Assembly: GCA_024679535.1 (NCBI GenBank)
Contig: JAIBDF010000020.1
Coordinates: forward strand, 1 to 35,772
Reading direction: 5' to 3'
DNA from: Chromatiales bacterium
Lineage (GTDB): Bacteria > Pseudomonadota > Gammaproteobacteria > Steroidobacterales > Woeseiaceae
DNA: 35,772 nt
Shown here piece after piece: positions 33,423 to 35,772 of the stretch (position 1 is the first letter of the stretch; every line of letters starts with the position of its first letter). A program made the position numbers and the translations under genes. The notes under the pieces were generated by a model that was given only the letters and a program-made list of their open reading frames with translations, did no database searches and was not told the origin of the DNA.

Positions 33423-34958
33423 CTAAAGCTCACCCTCGATCGGCATGTGCGAGAAGAACCAGTCTTCGATGCGTTGCATAAATGATGTGGCGGGCTGGGA
33501 CTTAAGCGTGCGGTCGTCGGCAACCCAGTAGACGCTGCTGTCTTCCTGCAGTTTCAGACGCCACGCGTTTGCGCCCGAGAAATCATCTTCCAGTGCGTTG
33601 CGTAGCTTCTGGTTGAACTGATCGCTGACGATAAGGAATCCCATTTCAGTATTGATACGCAGTGACCTTGGATCGAGATTTGCGCTGCCGACAAACACCT
33701 TGTCATGGTCGATGATTAAAGCCTTGGCATGCAGAGCCAGCATCTTGCGGTCTATCGGCGACAACATGTACCGGTCGCGATCTCGAGCATCCGTACGAAC
33801 CTCATGCAGTTCCGCCCCGCTTTCGAGCAGCGTGTTGATGTGATTCCGGTACGCACTGTGCGCGGAGAGATGGTTGTTCGAACCAATCGAATTCGTGAGT
33901 ATTCGTACGCGCACTCCACGATCGAGAGCGCGCTCGACTGCCCCCTCAAGGTTCGGCGTTGGTATCAGGTAGGCCGAGACGATCACAATCTCCGACTCTG
34001 CGCCGTCGAAGATACCGACAAGCTCATTCGCTACCTGAATCGGCGCCTCTTCCCGGTTCGTTGGATTATTCCTGGGAGGTTCGTCCACAAAAAGGATCGC
34101 CTCGCCTGCGTCTGCGCCCTTGATCACTTTGAGCCATCCTGCGATGAGTTCTTCAGGCGACTCTTCGGTGTGCAGATGCTGCGACAAGTCGCTCGTGCGT
34201 CGCGCCTCGGCAAGCTGCTCTGCGGATGCCTTTTTATGGGAGAGCGTCTCGATGGGAAGCGACCAGCGATCGTTCCAGTAGGTATCGAAGGCAACACCGA
34301 CCTCCTGAACAACCTTGCCGCCAAGTAGCAGCTCAAGGTCACGAAAGTTGGCTGTGTCGTCCAGGCCGAAATATTCATCCGCAATGTTTCGACCACCAAC
34401 GATCGCGACCTGGTTGTCGACCAACATTGCTTTGTTGTGCATGCGATGGTCGAGCCGGCGGAATTCCGCCAGGTTTAAGAGCTGCCGCGTCGCAAATCCG
34501 CCGGAGCGGCGCTTAAACGGGTTGAAAACGCGATACTCGATGTTCGGGTGCTCAGCGAGCGCCAGGAGCAGTTCGTCTTCGTGGACCAGAAACGTATCGT
34601 CGACAAGAATCCGTACTGTGACGCCTCGATCGGCCGCCCGGACGATATGGTCCAGCATCATCGCGCCTGCTGTGTCGAAGAACCAGAGAAACGTCTGGAA
34701 ATCGATGCTGTCCGATGCGCTATCGATCGCTCGCAGTCGCCAGTCAAGCGCCGTGGGCCCATCGTTGAGCAGCACATGCCAGTCTTCGGCGGCCGCGGCG
34801 TCCAGCGCATCCCAGATTTCAGAGTGCGCGGGTGGCGCAGTGTACTCCGGTACCTGCTCGATCACCTGGAGCGAAGTGCAGCCCGCTCCAAGAAACAGCG
34901 GCAAAATCAGACAATACCACCACCGTGCGGGAAGAATCTGTGAGCCGTGCAGTTTCAT
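33423..34958 (-). CDS. Phospholipase D-family lipoprotein (cardiolipin synthase-like)
   Basis: This 511-residue exported lipoprotein has a signal with LFLGAGC lipobox (Cys27). Two HKD motifs are complete: HRMHNKAMLVD (about 174-184) with GGRNIADEYF, and LHAKALIID (about 411-419) with GSANLDPRS. Both are needed to form one active site. The domain order is that of ClsC/YmdC-like or PLD-like enzymes; phosphatidyl transfer or hydrolysis at the membrane surface is likely. The start at 34958 is chosen for the signal peptide; the longer frame has no such feature. AG-rich support upstream is weak. It follows the MFS gene by 107 bases. Confidence 0.9.
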   Translation of the reverse strand: MKLHGSQILPARWWYCLILPLFLGAGCTSLQVIEQVPEYTAPPAHSEIWDALDAAAAEDWHVLLNDGPTALDWRLRAIDSASDSIDFQTFLWFFDTAGAMMLDHIVRAADRGVTVRILVDDTFLVHEDELLLALAEHPNIEYRVFNPFKRRSGGFATRQLLNLAEFRRLDHRMHNKAMLVDNQVAIVGGRNIADEYFGLDDTANFRDLELLLGGKVVQEVGVAFDTYWNDRWSLPIETLSHKKASAEQLAEARRTSDLSQHLHTEESPEELIAGWLKVIKGADAGEAILFVDEPPRNNPTNREEAPIQVANELVGIFDGAESEIVIVSAYLIPTPNLEGAVERALDRGVRVRILTNSIGSNNHLSAHSAYRNHINTLLESGAELHEVRTDARDRDRYMLSPIDRKMLALHAKALIIDHDKVFVGSANLDPRSLRINTEMGFLIVSDQFNQKLRNALEDDFSGANAWRLKLQEDSSVYWVADDRTLKSQPATSFMQRIEDWFFSHMPIEGEL

Positions 34959-35065
34959 ATCGAAGTCGAGTTCCCGTTGTGTGGCCAAATATCTTAGCAG
35001 CTGAACGGCCGATTGCTGCCAGTAATCGCTATTTTTGCCAATCGCATTGAGCGTGCGAAACACCG

Positions 35066-35772
35066 CTAGGCGAAACGCCTGCGCAGAGTCACTGACGCCA
35101 TCGACAGCGCAGCAGCGGCCAGCAGGCAATAGCCGCCGAGATAGATCATTTGCGTCGGCAACTCGACCCCCAGATCAATCAACGTCCCTGTAAGCCCTGG
35201 ACCGGCCGCGGTGGCGAAGACTCCGGCCGAAACGGTGACAGCACGCACCGAACCAAGATAGGCCGTCCCGTAAATCTCGGGCCATAAAGAACCGAACAAA
35301 GTCGCGGATATGCCGTAGCTGATACCAAGGAGGACCATCACGATGAACAAAGTGGCGGGCGGCCCGCTGAAGGCCAGTGCAAAGCAGGAGAGCGATAGCG
35401 GCAGGAGACTGTACGGCAGTATGACCGGCGTGCCAAAACGGTCAACCAGCGCACCAGTAATCAGTGCACAGCCGACTGTTGTCAACGACATCACAAGCAA
35501 CGATAGCGCGAACAGCTGCGGCGGCCAGTCATGCAGTGCTGTCATGTAATTCTGATGGTAGAAAATTGTTGTGCCAATAAACGGCGGCGCCAACACGCCG
35601 GTGAGCAGCACCCAGAAGACCGGATCGCGCATCACTTCCCGTCTCGTCCAGCTACGGACATGACGCAGGGACTTCACCAGCTTCGAGTCGCGTGAGTGCG
35701 GTTCGCGCGCCTGTCGATAAGCCCAGAATGCAAACGGCAACCCAATCAGCAGCAAGGCCGCTGCGCCGGCCA
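35066..35772 (-). CDS. MFS transporter, C-terminal half (runs off right edge)
   Basis: The visible part is about 235 codons of a major facilitator protein; the start lies outside the window. It begins inside helix 6, has a long loop (AREPHSRDSKLVKSLRHVRSW), then six helices with GALVDRFGTPVILPYSLLPLSL and GISYGISATLFGSLWPEIYG, and a basic end (TLRRRFA). The EIYGTAYLGSVRA stretch is typical of the MFS group of oxalate/formate- or monocarboxylate-type carriers. Substrate unknown. Transcription on the minus strand runs towards the phospholipase D-like gene. Confidence 0.85.
   Translation of the reverse strand, partial: AGAAALLLIGLPFAFWAYRQAREPHSRDSKLVKSLRHVRSWTRREVMRDPVFWVLLTGVLAPPFIGTTIFYHQNYMTALHDWPPQLFALSLLVMSLTTVGCALITGALVDRFGTPVILPYSLLPLSLSCFALAFSGPPATLFIVMVLLGISYGISATLFGSLWPEIYGTAYLGSVRAVTVSAGVFATAAGPGLTGTLIDLGVELPTQMIYLGGYCLLAAAALSMASVTLRRRFA

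Overview
The window looks like a chromosomal segment of a free-living, aerobic gammaproteobacterium, possibly a marine or sediment lineage such as Woeseiaceae. That placement is an inference from gene content: a caa3-type oxidase with a diheme subunit II, outer-membrane and lipoprotein genes, a TolB/TPR signalling protein, an ExeM-type nuclease, and moderately high G+C. There are no rRNA or tRNA genes, insertion sequences, integrases, phage genes or CRISPR arrays. Coding density is high and every gene-free stretch is under 300 bases.

Left part, 1-9808, all on the minus strand. A nucleoside-salvage group (HAD-GNAT fusion, CNT nucleoside transporter, deoB running off the left edge) lies downstream of a shortened VOC/glyoxalase gene. 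Next comes a complete cytochrome c oxidase operon: diheme subunit II, subunit I, two different subunit III genes, subunit IV, and a strong terminator. Upstream of it is a three-gene overlapping cassette of a secreted protein, an ECF sigma factor and a one-helix anti-sigma candidate.

Middle, 9872-16988, minus strand. This envelope-oriented run is transcribed as M48 lipoprotein protease, PDZ protein, phosphatidylserine synthase, secreted DUF5117-like metalloprotease and Na+/solute symporter. A short plus-strand block at 17061-18119 holds a LysM gene remnant, an internally deleted DUF937 gene, a GC-rich hairpin and a hemerythrin protein.

18127-23249, minus strand. This is a five-gene, tightly coupled operon: LolA-like periplasmic carrier, two MacB/LolC-type permeases, an ATPase with a variant Walker A motif, and an outer-membrane beta-barrel. 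It is my best candidate for an under-described trans-envelope system, because all the parts of an inner-to-outer-membrane route are in one transcript.

Right part, 23359-35772. Here are a TolB/TPR protein, a two-CBS protein, an AI-2E-family exporter, a small secreted protein, an NDUFA9-like SDR, a YhhN lysoplasmalogenase, a divergent LysR / azoreductase-pirin module with a perfect dyad operator between them, an ExeM-like lipoprotein nuclease, a small hypothetical gene, a lipoprotein phospholipase D-like enzyme and the end of an MFS transporter. Several genes (VOC, LysM, DUF937) appear to have lost internal segments, which means either real gene erosion or local assembly errors.
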